Shown here: positions 8,272 to 15,542 of the stretch, piece by piece | How the letters are laid out: every line of letters begins with the position of its first letter | Numbering within the stretch: the first letter of the stretch is position 1 | Assembly: GCA_041485125.1 (NCBI GenBank) | Contig: JBGPIT010000018.1 | Span: 1-27,279, forward strand | Origin: JBGPIT01 sp041485125 | Lineage (GTDB): Bacteria > Desulfobacterota > Binatia > UTPRO1 | Direction of reading: 5' to 3' | DNA length: 27,279 nt | Made by a program: the position numbers and the translations under genes | Notes under the pieces: generated by a model | Told to the model about the DNA's origin: nothing | Seen by the model: only the letters and a program-made list of their open reading frames with translations | The model's database searches: none

Positions 8272-8299
8272 AGTGACGCGGCAAAAGCTGCCGGTCACT
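8272..8299. promoter_or_regulatory. Dyad upstream of flgB: candidate enhancer site, possibly also the fleR terminator
   Basis: AGTGAC-G-CGGCA-AAAGC-TGCCG-GTCACT forms an 11-bp inverted repeat with one bulged G. It starts 32 bases after the fleR stop and is centred about 142 bp upstream of the predicted flgB transcription start. The core GCGGCA-N5-TGCCG recurs upstream of fliK. There is no T-run, so an enhancer for the NtrC-type regulator is at least as likely as a terminator. Confidence 0.45.
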
Positions 8300-8326
8300 G
8301 CTCTGACGCGTCATCGCAATGCCGAC

Positions 8327-8350
8327 GGCCGTTCGGATCGAGGAACGGCC
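8327..8350. promoter_or_regulatory. Inverted repeat between fleR and flgB
   Basis: GGCCGTTC, eight bases, GAACGGCC: a perfect 8-bp stem about 53 bp upstream of the -24 element. It has no T-run. It could be a second activator site, an architectural site or an RNA hairpin at the end of the fleR transcript; the sequence does not decide. Confidence 0.35.
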
Positions 8351-8402
8351 CGTAGTTACTGCACGGGATCACGGCGCGCGGTGCCGTGCGCGTCTGCACC
8401 GC

Positions 8403-8418
8403 TGGAACGTACCTTGCT
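8403..8418 (+). promoter_or_regulatory. Sigma-54 (-24/-12) promoter of the flgB operon
   Basis: TGGAAC-GTACC-TTGCT fits the consensus with one mismatch and exact GG-N10-GC spacing (8404-8405, 8416-8417). Transcription would start near 8428. That gives a leader of about 19 bases containing the ACGGAGTG ribosome site at 8431-8438. Confidence 0.8.
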
Positions 8419-8446
8419 CAACGCTGCGCCACGGAGTGAACGACCC

Positions 8447-8851
8447 ATGCGGATCTTCGGACCAGTCGTCGACGGCCTGCGGACGGCGATCGATCTCTAC
8501 GCCGCCCGCCATCGCGTGATCACCGAGAACCTCGCCAACGTCGAGACGCCGGGCTACCGCGCCCGCGACCTCGACTTCCGCGCCGCGCTCGCGCGCGCCT
8601 TCGCGCCGCCCGCGCCCGAGCCCGCCGCAGGCGGCGAGCGCATCGCCATCGCCGAGCTCGGCGGCGACGAGCCGCCGCAGGTGATCGTCGACCGCTCGAC
8701 GCCGGTCAAGGTCGACGGCAACTCCGTCGACGTCGACACCGAGATGGCGCGGCTCTCGGAGAACACGCTCCGCATCACGGCGCTGTCGCGCATGCTGGCG
8801 CGCCAGTACGCGGTCTTGAAGAGCGCGATCGACGGAAGCCGGCCCTCCTGA
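8447..8851 (+). CDS. flgB: Flagellar proximal rod protein FlgB
   Basis: The product has 134 residues, normal for FlgB. The N-terminal rod/hook helix with the family motif NLANVETPGYRARDLDF (about residues 28-44) and the C-terminal helix (DTEMARLSENTLRITALSRM) are characteristic of axial proteins. FlgB forms the proximal rod with FlgC, FlgF and FliE on top of the MS ring and is exported by the flagellar type III apparatus. ATG 8447 has GGAG eight to ten bases upstream and is the first gene after the sigma-54 promoter. Its stop overlaps the flgC start by one base. Confidence 0.95.
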   Translation: MRIFGPVVDGLRTAIDLYAARHRVITENLANVETPGYRARDLDFRAALARAFAPPAPEPAAGGERIAIAELGGDEPPQVIVDRSTPVKVDGNSVDVDTEMARLSENTLRITALSRMLARQYAVLKSAIDGSRPS

Positions 8852-9288
8852 TGGACACCGCGACGATCTTCGCGATCAGCGCCAGCGGGCTGCGCGCCCA
8901 GCGCCTGCGCCTCGACGTGATCGCGGCGAACCTGGCGAACGCGCAGAGCACGCGCACACCCGAGGGCGGCCCGTACCGCCGCCGCGACGTCGTGCTGGAG
9001 GCCGTCCCGCGCGGCGAGAGCTTCGACGACCTGCTCGCGCCGGGGGCCGGTCCCACCTCGGCGGTGCAGGTCTCACGCATCGTCGACGACACCAAGCCGC
9101 CGCGGCTCGTCTACGATCCCGGCCACCCCGACGCCGACGCGCAGGGCTTCGTCGCGATGCCGAACATCAACGTGGTCTCCGAGATGGTCGACATGATGGC
9201 GGCGAGCCGCGCCTACGAGGCGAACGTCGCGGCCTTGAACGCGACCAAGCGCGTCCTCGAGGCCGCGCTCGAGATCGGAAGGGCGTGA
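8851..9288 (+). CDS. flgC: Flagellar proximal rod protein FlgC
   Basis: The product has 145 residues, typical for FlgC. The start region (FAISASGLRAQRLRLDVIA, then NLANAQSTRTPEGGPY) and the end (MPNINVVSEMVDMMAASRAY followed by NVAALNATK) are the two coiled-coil halves shared by rod proteins, with the FlgC-specific TPEGGPYRRRD motif. It is an exported axial protein that builds the proximal rod with FlgB. It is translationally coupled to flgB (TGATG) and its stop lies a few bases before the start of fliE. Confidence 0.96.
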   Translation: MDTATIFAISASGLRAQRLRLDVIAANLANAQSTRTPEGGPYRRRDVVLEAVPRGESFDDLLAPGAGPTSAVQVSRIVDDTKPPRLVYDPGHPDADAQGFVAMPNINVVSEMVDMMAASRAYEANVAALNATKRVLEAALEIGRA

Positions 9289-9290
9289 GC

Positions 9291-9611
9291 ATGCAGATCA
9301 AGGACATCGCCCAGCTGCCCGAGATGGCGGGCCTCCGCCGTCCCGAGGCGGCGCCGGCGCCGCGCGCCGGCGCCTCGTCTGCCGCCGGCGGCGACTCCTT
9401 CGCCGCCGTCCTCGGCGACTCGCTCGCCGAGGTGAACCGCTTGCAGCAGCAGGCCGACGCCTCGATCACCGCGCTCGCCACCACCGACAAGGCGAGCCTC
9501 CACGACACCATGATCGCCATGGAGCAGGCCGACGTGTCGTTCCGCCTGATGATGCAGGTGCGGAACAAGATCGTCGAAGCCTACCAAGAGATCATGCGCA
9601 TGCAGGTCTGA
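9291..9611 (+). CDS. fliE: Flagellar hook-basal body protein FliE
   Basis: The product has 106 residues. The C-terminal half (DSFAAVLGDSLAEVNRLQQQ, SLHDTMIAMEQADVSF, MMQVRNKIVEAYQEIMRMQV) is the conserved FliE signature. FliE joins the MS ring to the proximal rod and is the first protein exported. I chose ATG 9291 because GGAAGGG ends seven bases upstream. GTG 9285, which overlaps the flgC stop, is possible but too close to the ribosome site. Residues 1-35 are Ala/Pro-rich and variable. Confidence 0.95.
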   Translation: MQIKDIAQLPEMAGLRRPEAAPAPRAGASSAAGGDSFAAVLGDSLAEVNRLQQQADASITALATTDKASLHDTMIAMEQADVSFRLMMQVRNKIVEAYQEIMRMQV

Positions 9612-9625
9612 GCGGCGTCTGAGCG

Positions 9626-11182
9626 ATGGATCGTCTCCGCATTCTCGTCACCCAGCTCCGCACCGTGCTCTTGGCGCTGCCGCCGGCGCGACGGGCGTCG
9701 TTCGCGGCGCTCATCGGCGCCGTCCTCGCCGGCACGATCGGCCTCGCCTATTGGGTGGAGCGCCCGCAGTACCGGGTGCTGTTCGCGAACCTGGGCACGA
9801 ACGATGCCGGCGCGATCGTCGAATATCTGAAGACCGAGAAGGTGCCGTTTCGCGTCGGCGAGGGCGGCAACAGCGTCGAGGTGCCGGCCGCACAGGTCTA
9901 CGAGACCCGCCTCGCACTCGCCGGGCACGGCATCCCGCAGGGCGGCGGCGTCGGCTTCGAGATCTTCGACAAGCAGACCCTCGGCATGACCGACTTCGTG
10001 CAGCGCCTGAACTACCAGCGCGCTCTGCAAGGCGAGCTGGCGCGCACGATCTCCGAGCTCGCCGCGGTCGAGTCGGCGCGGGTGCATCTCGCGCTTCCCG
10101 AGCGCTCGCTCTTCGTCGCCGAGGAGCGCCGGCCGTCGGCATCGGTCGTCGTCAAGCTCCGGCCCGGGCGCGTGCTGGCGCCGGACCAGATCGCCGGCGT
10201 GGTGAACCTGGTGGCGGCCAGCGTCGAAGGCTTGAAGCCCGCCGACGTGACCGTCGTCGACATCAACGGGCAAGTGCTGACGCAGCCGATGGAAGAGGCG
10301 AGCCGCCGGCCGGCCGGCGAGGCAATGCTCGGCTTCCAGCGCGACATCGAGCACGGCTACACCGAGCGCATCGAGAGCATGCTCGAGCGCACGCTCGGCC
10401 CCAGCCACGCGATCGCGCGGGTCACCGTCGCGCTCGAGCTCGCGCAGAGCGAGAAGACCGAGGAGAGCTTCGATCCCGACCGGGTGGCGGTCAAGAACGA
10501 GAAGCGCACCCGCGAGACCAACGCCACCGGTCAGGGGGCGGGGGTCGCGAGCGTCAGCTCGACGCTGACGAACGACCCGCAGCCCGCCACGCCCGAGGAC
10601 CGCGGCCCGAAGTCGGAGCGCGAGGACTCGGTGTTGAGCTACGAGATCAGCAAGACGACCAGCCGCCGCGTCGAGGCGGTGGGCGGCATTCGCAAGCTCT
10701 CGGTCGCGGTGATGATCGACGGCACCTGGCAGGGCGAGGGCACGGCGCGGACCTTCGTGCCGCGGCCGTCGGAGGAGATCGATCGCTACCGCGAGATCAT
10801 CAAGCGCGCGGTCGGCTTCAACGAGGAGCGCGGCGACGAGATCGAGGTCGTGAGCGCGCCGTTCCAGGCGCCGGCGGCCGCCGAGGCGGCGCCGGCCGCG
10901 CCCGGGATTCTCGAGCGGGTCGCGACCTGGTCGGACGCGCTCTGGCGCGGCGCCGGCCTCCTCGTCGTGCTCATCGTCGCGCTCGCGGTGGTGCGGCCGT
11001 TCCTCCTCGCGGTCGCGAGCCGTGCGACCGTCGTCGCGGCGCGGCCGGTCGCGGTCGGCTCGGCGCCGGCGGCGCTCAGCGACGGCGGACGCGAGTCGAA
11101 CGGTCTGATCGAGGCGGTGCGTCGCAATCCCGAGCAGACGGCGCAGGTGATCAAGGTCTGGCTCTCCGGCGACCAGTCGTGA
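9626..11182 (+). CDS. fliF: Flagellar MS-ring protein FliF
   Basis: The product has 518 residues, normal length. There is a transmembrane helix at about 24-43, followed by the secretin/YscJ-like ring-building domains (RPQYRVLFANLGTNDAGAIV, GVGFEIFDKQTLGMTDF, VQRLNYQRALQGELARTI). Next come the disordered periplasmic loop region with TNATG and a beta-collar segment (VLSYEISKTTSRRVEAVGGI). A second transmembrane helix lies at about 442-462, with a short cytoplasmic tail ending AVRRNPEQTAQVIKVWL, which binds FliG. FliF forms the membrane ring that houses the export gate and anchors the rotor. It lies directly upstream of its partner fliG. Confidence 0.97.
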   Translation: MDRLRILVTQLRTVLLALPPARRASFAALIGAVLAGTIGLAYWVERPQYRVLFANLGTNDAGAIVEYLKTEKVPFRVGEGGNSVEVPAAQVYETRLALAGHGIPQGGGVGFEIFDKQTLGMTDFVQRLNYQRALQGELARTISELAAVESARVHLALPERSLFVAEERRPSASVVVKLRPGRVLAPDQIAGVVNLVAASVEGLKPADVTVVDINGQVLTQPMEEASRRPAGEAMLGFQRDIEHGYTERIESMLERTLGPSHAIARVTVALELAQSEKTEESFDPDRVAVKNEKRTRETNATGQGAGVASVSSTLTNDPQPATPEDRGPKSEREDSVLSYEISKTTSRRVEAVGGIRKLSVAVMIDGTWQGEGTARTFVPRPSEEIDRYREIIKRAVGFNEERGDEIEVVSAPFQAPAAAEAAPAAPGILERVATWSDALWRGAGLLVVLIVALAVVRPFLLAVASRATVVAARPVAVGSAPAALSDGGRESNGLIEAVRRNPEQTAQVIKVWLSGDQS

Positions 11183-11208
11183 GCCCGAGCACGGTGAGGG
11201 CGCGCTGA

Positions 11209-12243
11209 ATGCCGGAGCGGATTCCTGGACTCTCGAAAGCGGCGATGCTTCTGGTCTCGCTCGGACCGGAGGTCGCGAGCGACGTGCTCCGCCACCTCGG
11301 CGAGACCGAGGTGCGCCAGCTCTCGCAGGCGCTGGCGCGCGTCAGCACCGTTCCCTCGGAGGCGTTGCAGGAGGTGACGGCCGAGCTCGCGCAGCATCTC
11401 GGCAGCGGCGTCAAGGGCGTCGCCGTCGACGGCCGCGAGTTCGCGCGCACCGTGGTCCGCAAGGCGCTCGACGATCCGCAGAGCGCAGCGGCGCCGCGAC
11501 GCGACGAGATCCTCGCCGAGATCGAGCACCTCGCCGAAGGCGATCCCGGCGCGCTGACCCGCGCGCTGCAAGGCGTCCCCGCCGAGGGCCTGGCGCTTCT
11601 CCTGCAAGGCGAGCACCCCCAGATCGCAGCGCTGATCCTCGCCCACGTGGGCGCCGCGCAGGCAGGCGCCGTCATCAGCCACCTGCCGGAGGCCCTGCAA
11701 TGCGACGTCGTGGAGCGCCTCGCCAAGCTCGAGGCGGTGCCGCCGGCGCTGGTCGCGGAGGTCGGCGCGATCGTGCGCGAGCAGGTGAAGGGCCTGCTGC
11801 GCGCGCCGGGCAGCGCGCTCGGCGGTCCGAAGGCCGTCGCCGCGCTCATGAACCACGCCGACAAGACGCTCGAGGCGCGCATCTTCGAGGAGATCGAGAA
11901 GCGCGATCCGGAGCTGGTGACGACGATCCGGAATCTGATGTTCACCTTCGAGGATTGCGGGCGGCTCGACAACCGCAGCCTGCAGACGCTCCTCAAGGAG
12001 GTGACGCGCGAAGATCTATTGTTGGCCTTGAAGACCGCGAGCCCCGGCCTCTCGGAGAAGGTCTTCGCCAACGTCTCGAGCCGGGCCGCGGAGATCCTGC
12101 GCGAGGACATGGCCTCCTCGGGGCCGGTCCGGCTGCGCGACGTCGAGGCGGCGCAGGGACGCATCATCCAGACGCTCCGCGACCTCGAGGGCGAAGGCAA
12201 GGTCGTGGTGGTGGGGAGCAGCAAAGACGATGTCCTCGTTTGA
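11209..12243 (+). CDS. fliG: Flagellar motor switch protein FliG
   Basis: The product has 344 residues. The N-terminal FliF-binding domain begins IPGLSKAAMLLVSLGPEVAS. The middle domain carries the conserved EHPQ (GEHPQIAALILAHV). The C-terminal torque domain has the MFxF hinge (MFTFED) followed by LDNRSLQTLLKEV. In most FliG proteins the motif after the hinge reads DDRS; here the second Asp is Asn. FliG sits on the cytoplasmic face of the MS ring and contacts the stator. The last 14 bases overlap fliH. Confidence 0.97.
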   Translation: MPERIPGLSKAAMLLVSLGPEVASDVLRHLGETEVRQLSQALARVSTVPSEALQEVTAELAQHLGSGVKGVAVDGREFARTVVRKALDDPQSAAAPRRDEILAEIEHLAEGDPGALTRALQGVPAEGLALLLQGEHPQIAALILAHVGAAQAGAVISHLPEALQCDVVERLAKLEAVPPALVAEVGAIVREQVKGLLRAPGSALGGPKAVAALMNHADKTLEARIFEEIEKRDPELVTTIRNLMFTFEDCGRLDNRSLQTLLKEVTREDLLLALKTASPGLSEKVFANVSSRAAEILREDMASSGPVRLRDVEAAQGRIIQTLRDLEGEGKVVVVGSSKDDVLV

Positions 12244-12898
12244 TCCGATCCGCCGCGTCGAGCACACGGCGACGCCGTTCGCGCCGTTCCCGGCAACGGT
12301 CACCGACACCGCCCCCGGCGCGGTGAACGTCTTCCCGGCCTTCGACGCCGCGGCGCCGAGCGCGGCTCCCGTCGTCGGCGCGACGGGAGCCGACGCGCCC
12401 GACGCCGAGACGCAAGCGACCCAGGCGGCCTACGGAGCGGGATTCGCCGCCGGCCGCGCCGCCGCATTGCGAGAGGGCGTCGTCGGCGCGACCACGCTCG
12501 CCGACGCCGTCGAGGAGCTGGCACGGTTCCGCGCCGGTCTGCTCGAGCGCTACCAGCGCGAGCTGCTCGAGCTCGCGCTCGGGGTAGCCCGGAAGGTCGT
12601 GCAGCGCGAGCTCGCCGAGAACCCCGAGCATTGGCTCGGCATGCTGCGCGAGGCGGTCCACATGGCCCTCGACCGCGAGAGCATCCGCATCCGCGTCGGC
12701 GCCATCCTGCACCGCTTCCTGCTCGAGCATCTCCCCGAGCTGCGCGCCCGCCTCGACGACGTGAAGCAGCTCGAGCTCGTCGAGGACACCGCCCTCGGCG
12801 AGACCGGCTGCGTCGTCGAGAGCCGCTACGGCGATCTCGATCTCGGCATCGACAGCCAGATCGGCGCCATCCGCGCGACCTTGATGGGCGCGGAGTGA
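12230..12898 (+). CDS. fliH: Flagellar export ATPase regulator FliH
   Basis: The product has 222 residues. The N-terminal 60 are Ala/Pro-rich and disordered. A GxxxG segment (AYGAGFAAGRAAALREG, about 67-83) and a helix (RYQRELLELALGVARKVVQR) lead to the conserved C-terminal FliI-binding domain (LVEDTALGETGCVVESRYG then LDLGIDSQI). FliH dimers bind the ATPase FliI and dock it to the C ring and FlhA. ATG 12230 lies inside fliG with GGGGAG about 12 bases upstream. The stop overlaps the GTG start of fliI. Confidence 0.93.
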   Translation: MSSFDPIRRVEHTATPFAPFPATVTDTAPGAVNVFPAFDAAAPSAAPVVGATGADAPDAETQATQAAYGAGFAAGRAAALREGVVGATTLADAVEELARFRAGLLERYQRELLELALGVARKVVQRELAENPEHWLGMLREAVHMALDRESIRIRVGAILHRFLLEHLPELRARLDDVKQLELVEDTALGETGCVVESRYGDLDLGIDSQIGAIRATLMGAE

Positions 12899-14208
12899 GC
12901 GAGCTCGACTTCCGTCGCGCCGTCCGTCAGCTCGACGCGGTGAAGACGGTCCGCGTGAGCGGGCGCGTCACCGACGTGATCGGCCTCGTCATCGAGGGCA
13001 ACGGTCCCGGCCTGCCGATCGGCGGCGTGTGCTCGATCGAGCGCCGCGACGGCTCGGCCGCGACCGCGGCGGAGGTGGTCGGCTTCCGCAAGAACCGGGT
13101 GCTCTTGATGCCGCTCGGCGAGGTCGCCGGCATCGAGCCCGGGAACCGCATCGTGGTCACGCGCGATCGGCCCGCGGTCGGCGTCGGCACCGGGCTTCTC
13201 GGCCGCGTCCTCGACGGTCTCGGCGTGCCGCTCGACGGCGCCGGGGCGATCGCGATCGAGCGCGAGGTCTCGCTCTACGGCCCACCGATCAATCCGCTCG
13301 CGCGGGCGCCGATCCGCGAGCCGCTCGACTTGGGCATCCGCGCGCTGAACGCGCTCCTCACCTGCGGCCGCGGCCAACGGCTCGGCATCTTCGCCGGCTC
13401 CGGCGTCGGCAAGAGCGCCCTCCTCGGCATGATCGCGCGCGCCACCCGCGCCGAGGTGAACGTGATCGCGCTGGTCGGCGAGCGCGGCCGCGAGGTGCGC
13501 GAGTTCATCGAGCGCGACCTCGGACCGGCCGGCCTGGCGCGTTCGGTCGTGATCGCCGCGACCTCCGATCAGCCGCCGCTGGTGCGCATCCGCGGCGCCT
13601 TCCTCGCGACCGCGATCGCCGAGTACTTCCGCGACCGTGGCCTCGACGTGATGCTGATGATGGACTCGCTCACGCGTCTGGCGATGGCGCAGCGCGAGGT
13701 CGGGCTCTCGATCGGCGAGCCGCCGACGGCGCGCGGCTACACGCCGTCGGTCTTCGCGATGATGCCACGCCTGCTCGAGCGCGCCGGCGCGACCGGCAGC
13801 GGCAGCATCACCGGCCTCTACACCGTGCTCGTCGAGGGTGACGATCTGAACGAGCCGGTGACCGACTGCGCCCGCAGCCTGCTCGACGGGCACGTCGTCT
13901 TGTCGCGCGCGCTCGCGAACCAGGGGCACTACCCGGCGATCGACATTCTGAAAAGCATCTCGCGCTTGATGCGCGGCCTGGTGACACCCGAGCAGGCGGC
14001 GGCCGCCGATCGCGTGCGCGGCTGGCTCGCGACCCACGCCGATGCCGAGGACCTGATCACGATCGGCGCCTACGCGGCGGGCTCGAGCCCGCGCATCGAC
14101 GAGGCGGTCGCGAAGATCGAGAGCGTGCGGGCGTTCCTGCGCCAACGCCTCGACGAGCGCGCGACGCTCGCCGACAGCCACGCCGCGCTCGCCAAGCTCC
14201 TCACCTGA
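12895..14208 (+). CDS. fliI: Flagellum-specific export ATPase FliI
   Basis: GTG 12895 overlaps the fliH stop by four bases (GTGA) and gives 437 residues, the usual length. It is an F1-beta-like ATPase: Walker A GSGVGKS (168-174), the segment GERGREVREFIERDLG, Walker B MLMMDSLTRLAMAQREVG and the type III-specific EPPTARGYTPSVFAMMPRLL. The C-terminal domain is intact. FliI forms a hexamer at the base of the export gate and unfolds or releases substrates from chaperones. FliH and FliJ are encoded on either side. Confidence 0.97.
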   Translation: MSELDFRRAVRQLDAVKTVRVSGRVTDVIGLVIEGNGPGLPIGGVCSIERRDGSAATAAEVVGFRKNRVLLMPLGEVAGIEPGNRIVVTRDRPAVGVGTGLLGRVLDGLGVPLDGAGAIAIEREVSLYGPPINPLARAPIREPLDLGIRALNALLTCGRGQRLGIFAGSGVGKSALLGMIARATRAEVNVIALVGERGREVREFIERDLGPAGLARSVVIAATSDQPPLVRIRGAFLATAIAEYFRDRGLDVMLMMDSLTRLAMAQREVGLSIGEPPTARGYTPSVFAMMPRLLERAGATGSGSITGLYTVLVEGDDLNEPVTDCARSLLDGHVVLSRALANQGHYPAIDILKSISRLMRGLVTPEQAAAADRVRGWLATHADAEDLITIGAYAAGSSPRIDEAVAKIESVRAFLRQRLDERATLADSHAALAKLLT

Positions 14209-14210
14209 TC

Positions 14211-14657
14211 ATGGCCGGCCGCTTCCGTCTCGAGCGCTTGCTGCACGTGCGCGAGCGCGTGCGCCAGCTGCGGCAGAACGAGGCCGCCGCGCTCGCCGCC
14301 GAGGTCCGCCGGCTCGAGCGCGCGCGCGAGGAGCTCGTCGCCGCGCGCGAGCAGCAGGGTCGCGACGAGGCGCGCGCGCTCGCCGGCGCGCCGCTCGCGG
14401 CCGACGACTTCGCGATCGGCCGGCGTTACGACCGCGGCCTCGCCGAGGACGCCGAGCGCTGCGTCGAGGAGCACGCCGCGACGAGCGCGGCGCTGGTGGC
14501 GAAGCGCGAGCAGGTGACCGGCGCCCGCCAAGAGGAGCGCAAGCTCGAGCGCATCCGCGACGCCCACGAGCGGCGCCGCGCCGAGGATGCCGCGCGCGCC
14601 GACGGGCGCGCCCTCGACGAGCACGCCATCCAGACCCATCGCCGCAAAGGAGAGTGA
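14211..14657 (+). CDS. fliJ: Flagellar export stalk protein FliJ
   Basis: The product has 148 residues, nearly all charged coiled coil (RLERLLHVRERVRQLRQNEA at the start, RQEERKLERIRDAHERRR near the end). The start and the length fit FliJ, which is poorly conserved in sequence. It lies two bases after the fliI stop, the standard place. FliJ occupies the centre of the FliI hexamer and links it to FlhA. Confidence 0.9.
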   Translation: MAGRFRLERLLHVRERVRQLRQNEAAALAAEVRRLERAREELVAAREQQGRDEARALAGAPLAADDFAIGRRYDRGLAEDAERCVEEHAATSAALVAKREQVTGARQEERKLERIRDAHERRRAEDAARADGRALDEHAIQTHRRKGE

Positions 14658-14658
14658 C

Positions 14659-15402
14659 ATGCGCCCGAGACTCGTAGCCCTCGCACCCCGCGTCACGCTC
14701 TTGCGCGCCGGACTCGGCGTGGTCGTGGTCGCGAAGATCGTTCTTCTCGGCCTGTGGTGCCAGAGCGCGCTCGCCGGTCCCGGCAGCCGCGCCGAGCGCG
14801 GCGGCGAGAAGGCCATGGTGCGGGTCGCGACCGCGGTGAAGCGCGACGGCAGCGACGCGCCCGACGCTCACGCGCCGGCCGCGAAACGCGACGGCGACGA
14901 GGCAGCGGACGGGCACGCGGCCACGGCGAAAGCCGACGGGACCGCGCCCGCCGACACGCGCGTCGCGAGCACCGGTCCAGCGGCGCAGCCCGGCCGCACG
15001 ACGCCCGAGAAGACCGACGTGCGCGCGCTCCTCGACGCCGTCGCACGGCGCAACGCCGAGCTCGACGCCCGCGAACGGGCGCTCGCCATGCGCGAGGAGC
15101 GCTTGCAGGTCTTCGAGCACGACGTCACCGCCAAGGTCGCGAGCCTCGAGGAGATCGAGAAGCGCCTGCTGGCGCGCTCGAAAGAGGCGACCGCCGCGGT
15201 CGCCGCCGCGAGCGAGTCGCTCGCGAAGATCTACGGCGCCATGAAGCCGAGCGAGGCGGCGCCGATTCTCGAGCAGCTCGACCAGGCGACCGTCCTCCAG
15301 ATCTTCGGGCGCATGAAAGAGAAGCAGATCGGCGAGATCCTTCCGCTCATGAGCCGCGACAAGGCGATCGTCCTCACCCGCTCGCTCGCCGACCGGCACT
15401 AG
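14659..15402 (+). CDS. motE: MotE-like motility chaperone/scaffold (MgtE-N-like domain)
   Basis: ATG 14659 follows AAAGGAGAG by five bases. The product has 247 residues. An N-terminal hydrophobic helix (about 9-32) should anchor it in the inner membrane with the rest in the periplasm. It is followed by a low-complexity stretch containing three 15-residue repeats, a coiled coil (AELDARERALAMREERLQVF), and a C-terminal domain (YGAMKPSEAAPILEQLD, IFGRMKEKQIGEILPLMS) like the MgtE N-terminal domain of MotE/YlxF proteins. MotE proteins help assemble or stabilise stator parts in alphaproteobacteria. It is the last gene before a hairpin and closes the flgB block. The symbol is by domain architecture and position; exact orthology is not established. 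Confidence 0.8.
   Translation: MRPRLVALAPRVTLLRAGLGVVVVAKIVLLGLWCQSALAGPGSRAERGGEKAMVRVATAVKRDGSDAPDAHAPAAKRDGDEAADGHAATAKADGTAPADTRVASTGPAAQPGRTTPEKTDVRALLDAVARRNAELDARERALAMREERLQVFEHDVTAKVASLEEIEKRLLARSKEATAAVAAASESLAKIYGAMKPSEAAPILEQLDQATVLQIFGRMKEKQIGEILPLMSRDKAIVLTRSLADRH
14836..14970 (+). repeat. Three tandem 45-bp coding repeats in the motE-like gene
   Basis: In-frame units start at 14836, 14881 and 14926. They encode VKRDGSDAPDAHAPA, AKRDGDEAADGHAAT and AKADGTAPADTRVAS. The spacing is exactly 45 bp, with the K-[RA]-D-G and [AP]-D cores kept, which points to tandem duplication followed by drift. They lie in the linker between the membrane anchor and the coiled coil. Confidence 0.75.
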
Positions 15403-15408
15403 CCTCGA

Positions 15409-15431
15409 CACGCGGCACGAATTGCCGCGTG
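15409..15431. promoter_or_regulatory. Perfect dyad upstream of fliK: candidate enhancer site or terminator of the flgB operon
   Basis: CACGCGGCA-CGAAT-TGCCGCGTG is a perfect 9-bp inverted repeat starting seven bases after the motE stop. Its centre is about 118 bp upstream of the predicted fliK transcription start. It shares GCGGCA-N5-TGCCG with the dyad upstream of flgB. It has no T-run. Confidence 0.5.
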
Positions 15432-15452
15432 CCGGCGTTCTTTGCCGGCACG
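15428..15452. terminator. Second hairpin after motE, overlapping the first
   Basis: CGTGCCGGC-GTTCTTT-GCCGGCACG is a perfect 9-bp stem with a 7-base loop. Its left arm reuses the last four bases of the preceding dyad, so in RNA only one of the two can form fully. It is a plausible end to the flgB transcript, though no T-run follows. Confidence 0.4.
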
Positions 15453-15511
15453 AACGGCGCGCCGCGACGCATCCGACGCGCATCTCCGTGAAGCTGCGCC
15501 GGGTCCGCCAC

Positions 15512-15527
15512 TGGCACCACGCTTGCT
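15512..15527 (+). promoter_or_regulatory. Consensus sigma-54 promoter of the fliK-flgD-flgE operon
   Basis: TGGCAC-CACGC-TTGCT is a perfect match to the sigma-54 consensus, with GG at 15513-15514 and GC at 15525-15526. The predicted transcription start is near 15538, only about five bases before the fliK ATG. Confidence 0.85.
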
Positions 15528-15542
15528 GCCCCGCCGACGCCG

